DNA of 64,000 bases, taken from the NCBI RefSeq assembly GCF_010668395.1, contig NZ_WUEY01000005.1:1-64000 (forward strand), written 5' to 3'. The stretch is from Martinezella lusitana. GTDB lineage: Bacteria; Pseudomonadota; Alphaproteobacteria; Rhizobiales; Rhizobiaceae. The notes beneath the pieces were generated by a model. The model saw only the letters and a list, made by a program, of their open reading frames with translations. It was not told the DNA's origin and searched no databases. Made by a program: the position numbers and the translations under genes. Positions 16,777-27,458 of this stretch are shown here, one piece after another (within the stretch, counting starts at the first letter, position 1; every line of letters starts with the position of its first letter).

Positions 16777-17882
16777 GCCTTGCGCCCCATAAATTCCGTC
16801 AGGGCGTCGATGAAGCCGAGATTGGCCTCTTCGGTGCCGATGCTCATGCGCAGCGAATTCGCGAAGCCATAGGCCCGCACGGCCCGGACGATATAGCCCC
16901 GGCTTGTGAGGAAATCATCGGCCTCGGCCGCGCGCTTGCCGTCGCTATCGGGGAAATGGATCAGAACGAAGTTCGCGACCGACGGCGTCACCGTGAGGCC
17001 GATGGCTTCGAGCGCAGCCGTCATCCTGTCGATCCAGAGCGTGTTGTAGGCAACGGCCTTTTCCGTAAAGGCCTGATCGCGAATGGCGGCCGCTCCGGCA
17101 ACGATGGCCGCCGAGTTCATGTTGAACGGGCCACGGATGCGGTTGATCGCATCGATGATGTCGACCGGGCCATACATCCAGCCGATGCGAAGGGCGGCAA
17201 GACCATAGACCTTCGAGAAGGTGCGGGTCATGACGACGTTCTGGTTGGCGGAAACAAGCTCCAGGCCGGCCTCGTAGTCGTTGCGGCGGACATATTCGGC
17301 ATAGGCGGCGTCGAGCACGAGGATGACGTGCTTCGGCAGGCTCGCATGCAGGCGGCGGATCTCGCTGACCGGCACATAGGTCCCCGTCGGATTGCCGGGA
17401 TTGGCGATGAAGACCATCCTGGTCTTCTCGGTGACGGCGGCGAGGATGGCGTCGACATCGACGGTGCAATCCTTTTCCTTGACCGTCACCGGCGTCGCGC
17501 CGGCGGCCATGATCTGGATCTTGTAGACCAGGAAGCCGTGCTCGGTGATGATGCCTTCGTCACCGGCGCCGAGATAGGTGTGGCAAAGAAGGCCCAGCAG
17601 CTCGTCCGAGCCGTTGCCGCACAGGATGTTGGCGACGTTCAGCCCATGCACGTCGGCGATCGCCTGGCGCAGCTCCTTGGCCTGCCCGTCCGGATAGCGC
17701 TCGAGCTGTCCGGCGGCATTGCGGAAGGCTTCGATGGCCTTGGGGCTGGCGCCGAGGGGCGTCTCGTTCGAGGAGAGCTTGAACACGCGCGCAACGCCCG
17801 GCGCATGCTCCTTGCCCGGCACATAGGCAGCGATATCGAGAATGCCGGGACGCGGGACGGGCTTGCTCATTTCCATGCTCAT
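16773..17882 (-). CDS. hisC: Histidinol-phosphate aminotransferase (aromatic-type)
   Basis: Protein of 369 aa, a class I/II PLP aminotransferase. PLP lysine K224 ([15 protein letters not shown]), NPGNPTG at 161-167 and D191 are seen. Enzymes of this HisC family act on histidinol phosphate and often also on prephenate or aromatic keto acids. Coupling with tyrC by a 4-nt overlap suggests an aromatic role here. Start 17882 (MSMEMSKPV) is chosen; two further in-frame ATGs within 12 nt make it uncertain by a few residues. Confidence 0.88.
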   Translation of the reverse strand: MSMEMSKPVPRPGILDIAAYVPGKEHAPGVARVFKLSSNETPLGASPKAIEAFRNAAGQLERYPDGQAKELRQAIADVHGLNVANILCGNGSDELLGLLCHTYLGAGDEGIITEHGFLVYKIQIMAAGATPVTVKEKDCTVDVDAILAAVTEKTRMVFIANPGNPTGTYVPVSEIRRLHASLPKHVILVLDAAYAEYVRRNDYEAGLELVSANQNVVMTRTFSKVYGLAALRIGWMYGPVDIIDAINRIRGPFNMNSAAIVAGAAAIRDQAFTEKAVAYNTLWIDRMTAALEAIGLTVTPSVANFVLIHFPDSDGKRAAEADDFLTSRGYIVRAVRAYGFANSLRMSIGTEEANLGFIDALTEFMGRKA

Positions 17883-17984
17883 GGGATCGACCTTGCGAAG
17901 GGCCGGAAAATTCCGGCTTGAAACACCCCGTCGCATTAATGCGGATTGACAAATTTGTCGAGTGTCAGGGCCTTGCCGATCGCA

Positions 17985-18728
17985 TCAGGCGCCATCGCGC
18001 GTCGTCGGTATGCCGCGCGGCGCAAGCACCGGCACGAAGACGCGGCGCGAGGCGCGAACGGCAACGGGCAGCCCCTGATAGAGCCGCTTCTGCGCCTCGA
18101 CGATGATGACGCCCGAGAAGGCCGGCCACAGGGTGCGGCCGACCCGCTCGAAGGCGCGGCGCAAGCGCAGCACCGTGCGCAGCTTCGAGGGCGGAAAGAA
18201 CAGCGCCTCGGCCGTTGCGCCCGGCGTGAAATTGGTCTCCCGCAGCAGCGAGGTCAGCTGGCCGCGCGAATAGGGCCGGCCGGAACCGAACGGCGTATGC
18301 TCCATGCGCGCCCAGACGCCGCGTCGGTTCGGCACGGCGATGACGAGCCGCCCACCCGGCGCCAGCACGCGCCAAAGCTCCTTCAGCGTCTCGCGCGGGC
18401 TTTCAGCGAATTCCAGCGAATGCACCATCAGCACACGGTCGATCGAACTGTCCGGCAAAGGCAGCTCCTCGTCGAAGATCAGGGCCGTCGACGATGCCGA
18501 GCCCAGCGGCCAATTCACCGCGCCCTGCCCCGCCGGCATGAAGGCGAAGGTGCGTTCGGTATCGGCGCGGAAGCGATCGAGATAGGGAACGGCATAGCCG
18601 AGGCCGACAAGACGCTCCTCCGGCATGCGCGCCCAAATCGAGGAAAGCGCCATGGCAATCGACTGCTCCGCCAAGCGACCGAGCTCGGAATGATAGAACT
18701 GACGGAGATCGACAATATCGGCGTGCAT
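17985..18728 (-). CDS. Class I SAM-dependent methyltransferase
   Basis: Protein of 247 aa. The middle reads [19 protein letters not shown] and then [20 protein letters not shown], the post-I, II and III motifs of a UbiE/methyltransf_11-like domain. The glycine-rich motif I is weak ([13 protein letters not shown]). Substrate unknown. Start 18728 gives [17 protein letters not shown]. It is divergent from gloB, with 89 bp between starts, an arrangement common in Rhizobiales. Confidence 0.83.
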   Translation of the reverse strand: MHADIVDLRQFYHSELGRLAEQSIAMALSSIWARMPEERLVGLGYAVPYLDRFRADTERTFAFMPAGQGAVNWPLGSASSTALIFDEELPLPDSSIDRVLMVHSLEFAESPRETLKELWRVLAPGGRLVIAVPNRRGVWARMEHTPFGSGRPYSRGQLTSLLRETNFTPGATAEALFFPPSKLRTVLRLRRAFERVGRTLWPAFSGVIIVEAQKRLYQGLPVAVRASRRVFVPVLAPRGIPTTRDGA

Positions 18729-18817
18729 CGAAACAAATGTTATCAGCCGAGCGTTGGACTTCAAGGCCGAACGGCTTACATTCTGTACCAACCCAAAAGA
18801 CGAGGACGATTTCGATC

Positions 18818-19588
18818 ATGAAACCATTGGAATTAGAGATATTTATCTGCCGTTCCGACAACTACGGCGTCTTGGTCCATGATCCCGAGACCGGGTTGAC
18901 GGCATCGATCGACGCACCGGATGCGGATGCGATCCTGAAGGCGGCAGATCGTCGCGGCTGGACGCTCAGCCACATCCTGACGACCCATCATCACACCGAT
19001 CACGTCGAGGGCAATCTGGCGCTGAAGGAACAGTTCGGCTGCGAGATCATCGGCCCCATCAATGAGGCCGTCGCCATTCCCGGCCTCGATCGCGCCGTCG
19101 GCGACGGCGATACCTTCGAATTCGCCGGCCATACGGTCAACGTCATCGAGACGCCCGGCCACACCGCCGGCCATGTCTGCTACCACTTCGTCGACGACAA
19201 GCTGCTCTTCGCCGCCGACACCCTGTTTGCGCTCGGCTGCGGCCGCCTGTTCGAGCGCACGCCGGCGGATATGTGGGCCTCGCTGCAGAAGCTTGCCGTC
19301 CTGCCGGACGAAACGGCCGTCTACTTCGGCCACGAATATACGCTCTCCAACGCCCGCTTCGCGCTGACCATCGATCCCGACAATGAGCGGCTGAAGGCAC
19401 GCGCCGCCGATATCGAGGCGCTGAGGGCGGCAGGCAAGTTCACCATCCCGACGACGCTGGCGCTTGAGAAGGAGACCAATCCGTTCCTGCGCGCCGCCGA
19501 TCCCGCGATCCGCCGCCACCTGCTGATGGAAAGCCGCGGCAATGACGAGGTCTTCGCCGAGATCCGCAAGCGCAAGGACAATTTCTGA
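18818..19588 (+). CDS. gloB: Hydroxyacylglutathione hydrolase (glyoxalase II)
   Basis: Protein of 256 aa of the metallo-beta-lactamase fold. The metal motif THHHTDH has H57, H59, D61 and H62; further ligands are in ETPGHTAGH and FGHEYT. It hydrolyses S-D-lactoylglutathione to D-lactate and glutathione. ATG 18818 gives the family-typical MKPLELEIF start. Its stop shares one base with the next start codon, so it is cotranscribed with the cupin gene. Confidence 0.94.
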   Translation: MKPLELEIFICRSDNYGVLVHDPETGLTASIDAPDADAILKAADRRGWTLSHILTTHHHTDHVEGNLALKEQFGCEIIGPINEAVAIPGLDRAVGDGDTFEFAGHTVNVIETPGHTAGHVCYHFVDDKLLFAADTLFALGCGRLFERTPADMWASLQKLAVLPDETAVYFGHEYTLSNARFALTIDPDNERLKARAADIEALRAAGKFTIPTTLALEKETNPFLRAADPAIRRHLLMESRGNDEVFAEIRKRKDNF

Positions 19589-20013
19589 TGCAGGCGAAAG
19601 AGATTATCGAAACGCTTTCCATGCAGCGGCATCCGGAAGGCGGCTGGTACGTGCAGACCTTTCGCGATGAGAATGGCGGAGCACGCGGCAATTCCACCGC
19701 GATCTACTATCTGCTCGAGGCCGGCGAGCGCTCGCATTGGCACCGGGTACACGACGCAGCCGAGGTCTGGCATTACTATGCCGGCGCACCCCTCGCCTTG
19801 CATCGCTCGGCCGATGGCACGGCCAGCGAAAGGCTCGTTCTCGGCACGGATCTGGCAAGGGGTGAGCGCCCGCAGGCCGTCATTCCGGCTAACTGGTGGC
19901 AATCGGCCGAAAGCCTCGGCGAGTTCACGCTCGTCGGCTGCACGGTCGCGCCCGGCTTTGAATTTTCGAGCTTCGAAATGGCCCCGCCGGACTGGAAGCC
20001 TGCTTCCGGCTGA
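19588..20013 (+). CDS. DUF985-family cupin protein
   Basis: Protein of 141 aa. HPEGGWYVQTFRD, then STAIYYLLEAGERSHWHRV with a cupin-type histidine pair, then PANWWQSAE and TLVGCTVAPGFEF are typical of the DUF985/cupin_5 family. Biochemical function is not established for the family. It starts on the last base of the gloB stop codon, so the two are coupled. Confidence 0.88.
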   Translation: MQAKEIIETLSMQRHPEGGWYVQTFRDENGGARGNSTAIYYLLEAGERSHWHRVHDAAEVWHYYAGAPLALHRSADGTASERLVLGTDLARGERPQAVIPANWWQSAESLGEFTLVGCTVAPGFEFSSFEMAPPDWKPASG

Positions 20014-20077
20014 GCCTCCTTACCTTTCATTGACATCGCGCATGATGCGGCCAGACGGCGCGGAGCGGCAGCCTTGA

Positions 20078-21304
<1,227 letters not shown>

Positions 21305-21328
21305 CGTCGGGAATGGCTGGCATCGATG

Positions 21329-21349
21329 GCGGCGGAGCTATTCCGCCGC
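21329..21349. terminator. Hairpin between convergent esterase and DMT genes
   Basis: A perfect 8-bp stem, GCGGCGGA and TCCGCCGC, around a 5-nt loop, beginning 24 bp after the esterase stop and running into the 3' end of the DMT gene. It probably terminates the plus-strand transcript. Confidence 0.5.
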
Positions 21350-22273
21350 TTCGGCCTGCGCCTGTTCGGTATTGCCCCGGCGCAGGATCATGCGGTGCGC
21401 GGCCAGCACGGCGCCGCCGGTGACGAGCAGGCAGGCAAGCGCGATGCCCCAGCTCGGCTCGGCAAATCCGAACAGCGTCAGGATCAATGTCGACAACAGC
21501 GGTGCGGCATAGCTCGCCGCGCCGAGAATCTGAATGTCGCCGTTCTTGACGCCGTAATCCCACGCATAGAAGGCGGCGCCAACGGGGAAGAGGCCGAGAC
21601 CGAGTACGGCGATCCATTGCGTCAGGCTCTCCGGCCAGATCGTTTCTTCCAGCCCAAGGTGGCAGAAGAGGGAGAGAATGGCCGTGACGAGGCAGAATAT
21701 GGTGACGACGTCGGTGGAAACGGCCTCGAAGCGGCGCGTGATCAGCGAGTAGCCGGACCAGGTGAAGGCGCAGAGGAAAGCCGCGCCGTAACCGACGGCA
21801 TAGGCGCCCTCGAAATGGAAGCCGTTGCGGCCGACGATCAGAACCGTACCCGCCAGCCCCATCAAGGCGCCGAGGATATGATACCAGCGCAGCCGCTCGC
21901 CGGGCAGGAGCGCCGAGCCGACGACGATCAGCAACGGCCAGAGATAGGCGATCAGCCCCGCTTCCACCGCCGGCGCATGGCGCAGCGCCGTGAAATAGAG
22001 GAAGTGATAGCCGAACAGGCCGACAATGCCTGTTATCCAGACCTTTGCGGGCTGGCGCAGCAGCTGTAAGCGCTCCGGCCTCAGCAGGAGCACGACGATG
22101 CCGGGAATGCTGCCGATCGCGAAGCAGATGGCAAGCAGCTGAAACGGCTGCATCCGGCCGGACGCCACCGTCAGGAGCGCCAGAAACGACCACATCACGA
22201 TGGCCGAGAAGCCCGTCAATGTCGCGCGAAATTTCACCCCTGCCCCCAGCGTATCGCTGCGGACGCCCTCCAT
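21338..22273 (-). CDS. DMT-superfamily (EamA) exporter, YddG-like
   Basis: Protein of 311 aa with about ten hydrophobic segments in two EamA repeats. ALRHAPAVEAGLIAYLWPLLIV resembles the aromatic amino acid exporter YddG subgroup. It is an inner-membrane exporter; the substrate is inferred only. Start ATG 22273. Just 3 bp separate its start from the stop of the upstream DUF3108 gene, so the two share a transcript. Confidence 0.85.
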   Translation of the reverse strand: MEGVRSDTLGAGVKFRATLTGFSAIVMWSFLALLTVASGRMQPFQLLAICFAIGSIPGIVVLLLRPERLQLLRQPAKVWITGIVGLFGYHFLYFTALRHAPAVEAGLIAYLWPLLIVVGSALLPGERLRWYHILGALMGLAGTVLIVGRNGFHFEGAYAVGYGAAFLCAFTWSGYSLITRRFEAVSTDVVTIFCLVTAILSLFCHLGLEETIWPESLTQWIAVLGLGLFPVGAAFYAWDYGVKNGDIQILGAASYAAPLLSTLILTLFGFAEPSWGIALACLLVTGGAVLAAHRMILRRGNTEQAQAEAAE

Positions 22274-22276
22274 CCG

Positions 22277-23053
22277 CTAGCTGCCGTATTTTACGGCCGT
22301 GATCGTCACCGTCCCGTATTGCGTGGGAATGCGGACGTAGACCGGAGCATATACATTCATGGCATCGGCCTTGGCAAACCAGATCTCCATGTTGTCGCTC
22401 TTGGCGAGATAGAGATAATCCTTGCGCGTGCCCTTGTAGCCGCTCTTCGGCGTGAAGCGCACCGCGCAGGCAATGGTCTTGCCCTTGAAGCCATCGGTCG
22501 AGAACGGGTGCGATCCCTTCGGCGACAATTTCAGATCCATGCGCATCTCGCCATCGAAGACGGCCAGCGTCTGGTTGCAGAGGTTGAGGTTGGGCGTGAT
22601 CGGAAAGATCATGCCCGAAATCGGATCGAGCACCGACTTCAGGTCCCCTTCGGAAAGCGGGATCCAGCTGTCCGGCCGCTTCGGCTCCGGCGTGATCGTA
22701 TTCGACGTCACATTGCCGTTGGTATAGGCGACATCGTAGGTGCGTTCTTTCTTGCCGCTCTTGTAGAACAGCGAGTAGTGAGTCGCCTGCAGCCTGTTTT
22801 CATCGACGACGCCGGTCACGTCAGTCCTGGCATCGATGGAGGTGACAAGATCGGCAAGACCCGCGGAGGTGATATCGCCTCGGATGGTGAATTGCTTGCC
22901 GGTGACCTCTGTCTTGAAATCCGCTCTGGCGATCGGCAGGCCAGCCAGCGAAACGCGGTAGCGCGTTTCATGCCGCAGCACGTCGGCCAATGCCACCGAC
23001 GGCATCGACGCAACGATCGCTGAAATAACAAGCCACTTGCGAATTTGAACCAT
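22277..23053 (-). CDS. DUF3108 periplasmic protein
   Basis: Protein of 258 aa with a signal peptide of about 23 residues (ending SVALA). The mature part, with RYRVSLAGLPIARADF and later GTVTITAVKYGS, fits the alphaproteobacterial DUF3108 family, predicted to be a beta-rich periplasmic protein. No biochemical role is known. Start 23053 (MVQIRKWLV) has GAAGG about 8 nt upstream. It is divergent from rpmB. Confidence 0.8.
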   Translation of the reverse strand: MVQIRKWLVISAIVASMPSVALADVLRHETRYRVSLAGLPIARADFKTEVTGKQFTIRGDITSAGLADLVTSIDARTDVTGVVDENRLQATHYSLFYKSGKKERTYDVAYTNGNVTSNTITPEPKRPDSWIPLSEGDLKSVLDPISGMIFPITPNLNLCNQTLAVFDGEMRMDLKLSPKGSHPFSTDGFKGKTIACAVRFTPKSGYKGTRKDYLYLAKSDNMEIWFAKADAMNVYAPVYVRIPTQYGTVTITAVKYGS

Positions 23054-23166
23054 GATCAAGGCCTTCAACGAGGATCAGGCAAGATATATAGTGCTTTACT
23101 CGCCCGCTGCGAGCGCCAGAGAACAGCAGCTTTTTGACGGAATTGCGGGAAAACACAAGGTTTGGC

Positions 23167-23195
23167 TTGACGTGGCCGGCCGCTCTGACTATAGA
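23167..23195 (+). promoter_or_regulatory. Near-consensus sigma-70 promoter for rpmB
   Basis: TTGACG at 23167-23172, exactly 17 bp, then TATAGA at 23190-23195. It lies 95 bp upstream of the rpmB start and matches the housekeeping consensus better than any other site in the window, as expected for a highly expressed ribosomal protein gene. Confidence 0.75.
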
Positions 23196-23289
23196 ACCGC
23201 AACTTTCCAATTATGGCCTGTTGGATTGCACGCCGGGTTTTGCTCGGGATGCTTATTCAGTGGCCGAGAAAAACAAAAGTAGGTGTACC

Positions 23290-23592
23290 ATGTCCCGCAT
23301 GTGCGAATTGACCGGCAAGGCCGTCCTCGTGGGCAACAACGTTAGCCACGCCAACAACAAGACCAAGCGTCGGTTCCTGCCGAACCTCTGCCAGGTCACG
23401 CTGATCTCCGACGTTCTCGGCCAGCGCTATCGTCTGCGCGTTTCCGCTGCAGCGCTTCGCTCGGTCGAACATCGCGGCGGTCTCGACGCTTTCCTTATCA
23501 AGGCAAGCGAAAACGAACTCAGCATGCGCGCTCGCCTGCTGCGTCGTCAGATCGTCAAGAAGTCTGCTGAAGCTGCCGTCGTCGCTGCTTAA
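23290..23592 (+). CDS. rpmB: 50S ribosomal protein L28
   Basis: Protein of 100 aa. [20 protein letters not shown] and then [12 protein letters not shown] are the bL28 signature, and [21 protein letters not shown] is the alphaproteobacterial C-terminal extension. ATG 23290 is chosen; a longer in-frame reading runs back through the promoter at 23167-23195 and cannot be coding. It is monocistronic, flanked by a promoter and a terminator. Confidence 0.97.
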   Translation: MSRMCELTGKAVLVGNNVSHANNKTKRRFLPNLCQVTLISDVLGQRYRLRVSAAALRSVEHRGGLDAFLIKASENELSMRARLLRRQIVKKSAEAAVVAA

Positions 23593-23626
23593 GCGATAGC
23601 ACTTAGCGACGTCATACGGGCTTAAG

Positions 23627-23662
23627 AGGCTTGCACGGATCGTATCCGGACAAGCCTTTTTC
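23627..23662 (+). terminator. Intrinsic terminator after rpmB
   Basis: AGGCTTG at 23627-23633 pairs perfectly with CAAGCCT at 23651-23657. An inner GGAT/ATCC stem closes the loop, and a T tract (TTTTT at 23657-23661) follows. It lies 34 bp after the rpmB stop and upstream of the transporter gene. Confidence 0.82.
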
Positions 23663-23707
23663 CATGTCCGGTTTCTTCAACTGGTGGCATCTCCCAGGAT
23701 AAAAAAA

Positions 23708-24343
23708 ATGCTGACAGCACGTCATACCCTTATCTACGTCTTGCTGATGACGCTGGTCGTCGTCGCCTCCAATATCCTCGTGCAGTATCCGCTGCAGGCG
23801 ACAATCGCCGGCATCAATCTCGCGGATATTCTCACCTGGGGCGCCTTCACCTACCCGGTCGCCTTCCTCATCACCGATCTGACAAACCGCCAATTCGGCC
23901 CGAAGGCCGCGCGCAAGGTGGTGTTTGCCGGCTTCGTCGTCGGCGTCGCGCTGTCCTTCTATACGGCACAGCCGCGCATCGCGATCGCCTCCGGTTCCGC
24001 CTATCTCGCCGGCCAGCTCCTCGATATCTCGGTCTTCAACCGCCTGCGCCGCATGGCCTGGTGGCGCGCGCCGCTGTTCGGCTCGCTGATCGGCTCGATG
24101 CTGGACACGCTGATCTTCTTCTCCTTCGCCTTCGCGCCCCTCTTCGTCTTCTTCGGGCCGAACGATCCCTTCGCGATCGAATGGGCTCCAATCCTTGGTG
24201 TGTTCTCGACGACGGCACCGCGCTGGATTTCCTGGGCAATCGGCGATTTCTCGGTCAAGGTGACCGTCGGCCTTGTCATGCTGCTGCCCTATGGCGCGTT
24301 GATGAACATGCTGAAGCCGATGTCGCAGGCACCCACGGCCTGA
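23708..24343 (+). CDS. Queuosine precursor transporter (YhhQ/DUF165 family)
   Basis: Protein of 211 aa with about six membrane segments. FTYPVAFLITDLTNRQFG and GSLIGSMLDTLIFFSFAF are signatures of the DUF165/Vut_1 family, of which E. coli YhhQ imports the 7-cyano- and 7-aminomethyl-7-deazaguanine precursors of queuosine. ATG 23708 follows AGGATAAAAAAA. It lies 46 bp past the rpmB terminator, so expression probably needs its own promoter or read-through. Confidence 0.87.
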   Translation: MLTARHTLIYVLLMTLVVVASNILVQYPLQATIAGINLADILTWGAFTYPVAFLITDLTNRQFGPKAARKVVFAGFVVGVALSFYTAQPRIAIASGSAYLAGQLLDISVFNRLRRMAWWRAPLFGSLIGSMLDTLIFFSFAFAPLFVFFGPNDPFAIEWAPILGVFSTTAPRWISWAIGDFSVKVTVGLVMLLPYGALMNMLKPMSQAPTA

Positions 24344-24404
24344 GAAGCCGGTGATCCGTAGCCCGCCTACGACGGCGGCGCGCATTCCTGAATACGAGAG
24401 AACG

Positions 24405-24431
24405 GCGGCAGGCGGAATCGACCCCTGCCGC
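24405..24431. terminator. Hairpin between convergent transporter and lipoprotein genes
   Basis: GCGGCAGG at 24405-24412 pairs with CCTGCCGC at 24424-24431 (8 bp, 11-nt loop), in the 90-bp gap between two convergent genes. On the plus strand it is followed by TTCTAATTC. Likely bidirectional. Confidence 0.5.
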
Positions 24432-24433
24432 TT

Positions 24434-25501
24434 CTAATTCTGGCTCACGACGCTCTCATCGTGCAGCTTGAATTCCAGCATCAGGCTGCGCTGCAGGATC
24501 GAGTGATTGTCATCCGAGACCAGGACGAGGTGAAGGGAGCCATCGCCGGCCCGGAAGACATCTATGCCTTCCATATTGTCGATCTGGTCCCTGGAGCTGG
24601 CCTCGAAGATCACCTTGCCGTCCACGACCGCGTCCGGCTTGATATCCGCGCCGGCTATTCGGCGGATACGTACGCCAAGGCCGTGCATCAGCCCGAAACG
24701 GCGCTCCAGCAGCAGCAGGTCCCCGTCTGGCAGAAAAACGCCGTCGCTGACATCGAAACCGCCATAGTGCCGAACGGTGAAGCGACCCTGTAGCGGCCCG
24801 TCCAGAACAGCGGCGAGCATATTGCCATCATCGTCCAGGCTGTCTTCCGCGACGATGACGGCGCCCCCTGCAAGCGGGCTCGATTGCGGCGCGATCATCA
24901 GCGCCTCGAGGCTGCGATTGGCGCGCAGCTGCCATCTCGGGATCGGCAGGGGCATGGTGCCGTCCGGCGGTGAAATCTCGAAGCCGGGATCGGGATAGAC
25001 ATCGACGCGATGATATTGCTCGTAGCTGACAAGGACATGATCGCCGCGCAGCGCCAGCCCCTCCGCATCCATCGATCCCTTGCCGGCGTCGGTGCTGCCG
25101 TTGCGGTCGATCATCGGCATGATTCGCGCATCGCTGATGCCCTTCAGCCGGCCATTGTCGTCACGTTCGATCGCGCCTGTCAGCCAGTGGCCGGTATCCA
25201 GCACGGAGATGAAATGCCGCTGGTCAGGGCGAAACCGGACCGCGGAGATGGCGCCAAGAAGCGAATTGTCCGAACTGAGCTCCAGGCCACCGAGAAACTC
25301 CAGCGCACCGAAGCGCGTCTGATCGGAGCCCGGTCTGAAGGTGGAAATGATCCTGGCCTGGATAGCTGCCGGACCGCCCGCATCCACGTCATTTCCGGAG
25401 TTGCAGCCGGTCAGCAGGCCGGCGAACACGGCCAGCAGGCACGCATAGTTCCCGGCAATCGGCAGGACCCGACGACCCGGGCCTCCAGGCGAAGAAGGCA
25501 C
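24434..25501 (-). CDS. Phytase-esterase-like lipoprotein (PF13449-type)
   Basis: Protein of 355 aa. The signal segment ends in lipobox LLTGC (Cys about residue 33), so a lipoprotein is predicted. The mature part has FGALEFLGGLELSSDNSLLGAISAVRF, then SMDAEGLAL, VSYEQYHRV and NRSLEALM, the pattern of the esterase-like-activity-of-phytase beta-propeller family. The substrate is unproven. The first codon in frame is GTG at 25501. It lies 38 bp downstream of cobT on the same strand and may be cotranscribed with cobST, though no link to cobalamin is evident. Confidence 0.78.
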   Translation of the reverse strand: MPSSPGGPGRRVLPIAGNYACLLAVFAGLLTGCNSGNDVDAGGPAAIQARIISTFRPGSDQTRFGALEFLGGLELSSDNSLLGAISAVRFRPDQRHFISVLDTGHWLTGAIERDDNGRLKGISDARIMPMIDRNGSTDAGKGSMDAEGLALRGDHVLVSYEQYHRVDVYPDPGFEISPPDGTMPLPIPRWQLRANRSLEALMIAPQSSPLAGGAVIVAEDSLDDDGNMLAAVLDGPLQGRFTVRHYGGFDVSDGVFLPDGDLLLLERRFGLMHGLGVRIRRIAGADIKPDAVVDGKVIFEASSRDQIDNMEGIDVFRAGDGSLHLVLVSDDNHSILQRSLMLEFKLHDESVVSQN

Positions 25502-25539
25502 CGGCCGCGGGACCGATGCCGAAAAGAGCCGCGGCGGGC

Positions 25540-27441
25540 TCAGCTCGCGCGGCGCATGCGCGAGCGCGGCATGCTCGTCTGATCCTCGAAAAGCGAGGCG
25601 AGCTGCTCCGTCATCGCTCCGGCCAATTCGTCGGCATCGACGATGGTGACGGCGCGGCGATAGTAGCGCGTCACGTCATGGCCGATACCGATGGCCAGCA
25701 GTTCGACGGGCGAGCGGGTCTCGATCTGATCGATCACGGCGCGCAGGTGCCGCTCCAGATAGTTGCCCGGATTGACCGACAGCGTGGAGTCATCGACCGG
25801 AGCACCGTCCGAGATCATCATCAGGATACGGCGTTGCTCGCGGCGTCCAAGGAGACGGTTGTGCGCCCAGATGAGCGCCTCGCCGTCGATATTCTCCTTG
25901 AGCAGGCCTTCGCGCATCATCAGTCCGAGGTTGCTGCGAGACCGTCTGTAGGGCTCGTCTGCGGACTTGTAGATGATGTGACGCAGGTCGTTCAGCCGGC
26001 CCGGCGTTTGCGGCTTGCCGCTGGCAAGCCACTTCTCGCGCGCCTGCCCGCCCTTCCAGGCCTTGGTGGTGAAGCCGAGGATTTCGACTTTCACGCCACA
26101 ACGCTCCAGCGTACGCGCCAGGATATCGGCGCAGGAAGCGGCAACCGTAATCGGCCGTCCGCGCATCGAGCCGGAATTGTCGATCAGCAGCGTCACGACC
26201 GTATCGCGGAACTGCGTGTCGCGCTCCATCTTGAAGGACAACGCCTGCGTCGGGTCGATGATCAGGCGCGGCAGGCGTGCCGGATCGAGATAGCCCTCTT
26301 CCAGGTCGAAGTCCCAGGAGCGGTTCTGCTGCGCCATCAGGCGGCGTTGCAAACGGTTGGCAAGTCGTCCCACCGCCCCCTGCAGATGCGCGAGCTGCTT
26401 GTCGAGGAAGGCGCGCAGGCGTTCGAGCTCGGCCACGTCGCACAGTTCCTGCGCCGTCGTGGTCTCGTCGAACTCCTCCGTATAGACGTGATAATCGACC
26501 TTCTCGTTGAAATCGGCGAAAGGCGTATTCGGACGGCGGGTCTCGCCCGGCGTTTCCGAGTCCTCCTCGCCTTCCTCGCTCATATCCTCGTCGGAGATCT
26601 CGCCGCCGTCTTCGGTCGCGCCATCCTCCATCTGCTCGTCGGAGGCTTCGCTGTCTTCGGCAGGAGCGGCATCGGAGCCTTCGTCCTGGTTGGCCTCGTC
26701 GTTATCCTGATCTTCGCCGTTCGGCTTGTCCTCTTCGCTCGGCTGTTCCTCGCTATCGGGCTCGGATTGCTCGTCGCCATATTCCTCGGCCATTTCCATG
26801 GCCGTCAGCATATTGCGCACGACGCGGGCAAAGCTCTGCTGGTCGTTGATGGTCGAAAGCAGGTTGTCGAGGTCGCCGCCAGCCTTTTCCTCGATGAAGG
26901 GACGCCACAGGTCCAGCACCTTGCCGGCGCTTTCCGGCGGCTTCTGGCCGGTCAGCTTCTCGCGCACGATCATGGCCATGGCTTCACCGATCGGCGCGTC
27001 TTCACGCCGTTCGATGCCGGAGAAATTTGCCTTGGCATATTTTTCCGTATTCATCGAGCTGATGTTGGCGGCAACGCCGCTCATGCGCAGCGAACCGATC
27101 GATTCGACGCGCGCCTGCTCGACGGCATCGAAGATGCTGCGGGCATCGGCGCCCTGAGGCGCCATGACGGCATGGACACGGGCGTCGTGACAGGCCAGCC
27201 GCAGCGCCATCGAATCGCCGAGGCCGCGCGTCACCGCCAGCTCATGCATCGTCGGCCGCTTCGAAAGCTCCGGCAAGCGGATGCGCTCGCCGGTCATTCC
27301 CGGGCGTTCGTTGGCGAAGGCCACCTCGACCTCGGCATCGCCGGCGATCGAGCGGACACAGCCGGTGATCGCCCGGCGCAACGGCTCCATGTCCACCGGG
27401 GCACCCGGCTTCGCTCTGGAATTATCTCCGCGACCTGACAT
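25540..27441 (-). CDS. cobT: Aerobic cobaltochelatase subunit CobT
   Basis: Protein of 633 aa. With CobS and CobN it inserts cobalt into hydrogenobyrinic acid diamide in aerobic cobalamin synthesis. The C-terminal von Willebrand A domain carries the MIDAS motif DNSGSM at residues 421-426. Residues about 219-299 are strongly acidic (Asp/Glu runs), a known feature of CobT linking the N-terminal domain to the MIDAS domain. ATG 27441 is 17 bp after the cobS stop. Confidence 0.95.
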   Translation of the reverse strand: MSGRGDNSRAKPGAPVDMEPLRRAITGCVRSIAGDAEVEVAFANERPGMTGERIRLPELSKRPTMHELAVTRGLGDSMALRLACHDARVHAVMAPQGADARSIFDAVEQARVESIGSLRMSGVAANISSMNTEKYAKANFSGIERREDAPIGEAMAMIVREKLTGQKPPESAGKVLDLWRPFIEEKAGGDLDNLLSTINDQQSFARVVRNMLTAMEMAEEYGDEQSEPDSEEQPSEEDKPNGEDQDNDEANQDEGSDAAPAEDSEASDEQMEDGATEDGGEISDEDMSEEGEEDSETPGETRRPNTPFADFNEKVDYHVYTEEFDETTTAQELCDVAELERLRAFLDKQLAHLQGAVGRLANRLQRRLMAQQNRSWDFDLEEGYLDPARLPRLIIDPTQALSFKMERDTQFRDTVVTLLIDNSGSMRGRPITVAASCADILARTLERCGVKVEILGFTTKAWKGGQAREKWLASGKPQTPGRLNDLRHIIYKSADEPYRRSRSNLGLMMREGLLKENIDGEALIWAHNRLLGRREQRRILMMISDGAPVDDSTLSVNPGNYLERHLRAVIDQIETRSPVELLAIGIGHDVTRYYRRAVTIVDADELAGAMTEQLASLFEDQTSMPRSRMRRAS

Positions 27442-27458
27442 GATGTGTCGGCTCTTCC

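Noticed and set aside
23593..23707. preQ1 riboswitch before the queuosine-precursor transporter
   Set aside because: The structure seen is a simple T-tailed hairpin serving as the rpmB terminator; no preQ1 pseudoknot pattern was recognised.
25516..27438. Very long open frame on the plus strand opposite cobT
   Set aside because: It mirrors cobT codon bias, has no recognisable product or ribosome-binding site, and cobT is certain. The same applies to long antisense frames opposite coxL-like, tamA and tamB.
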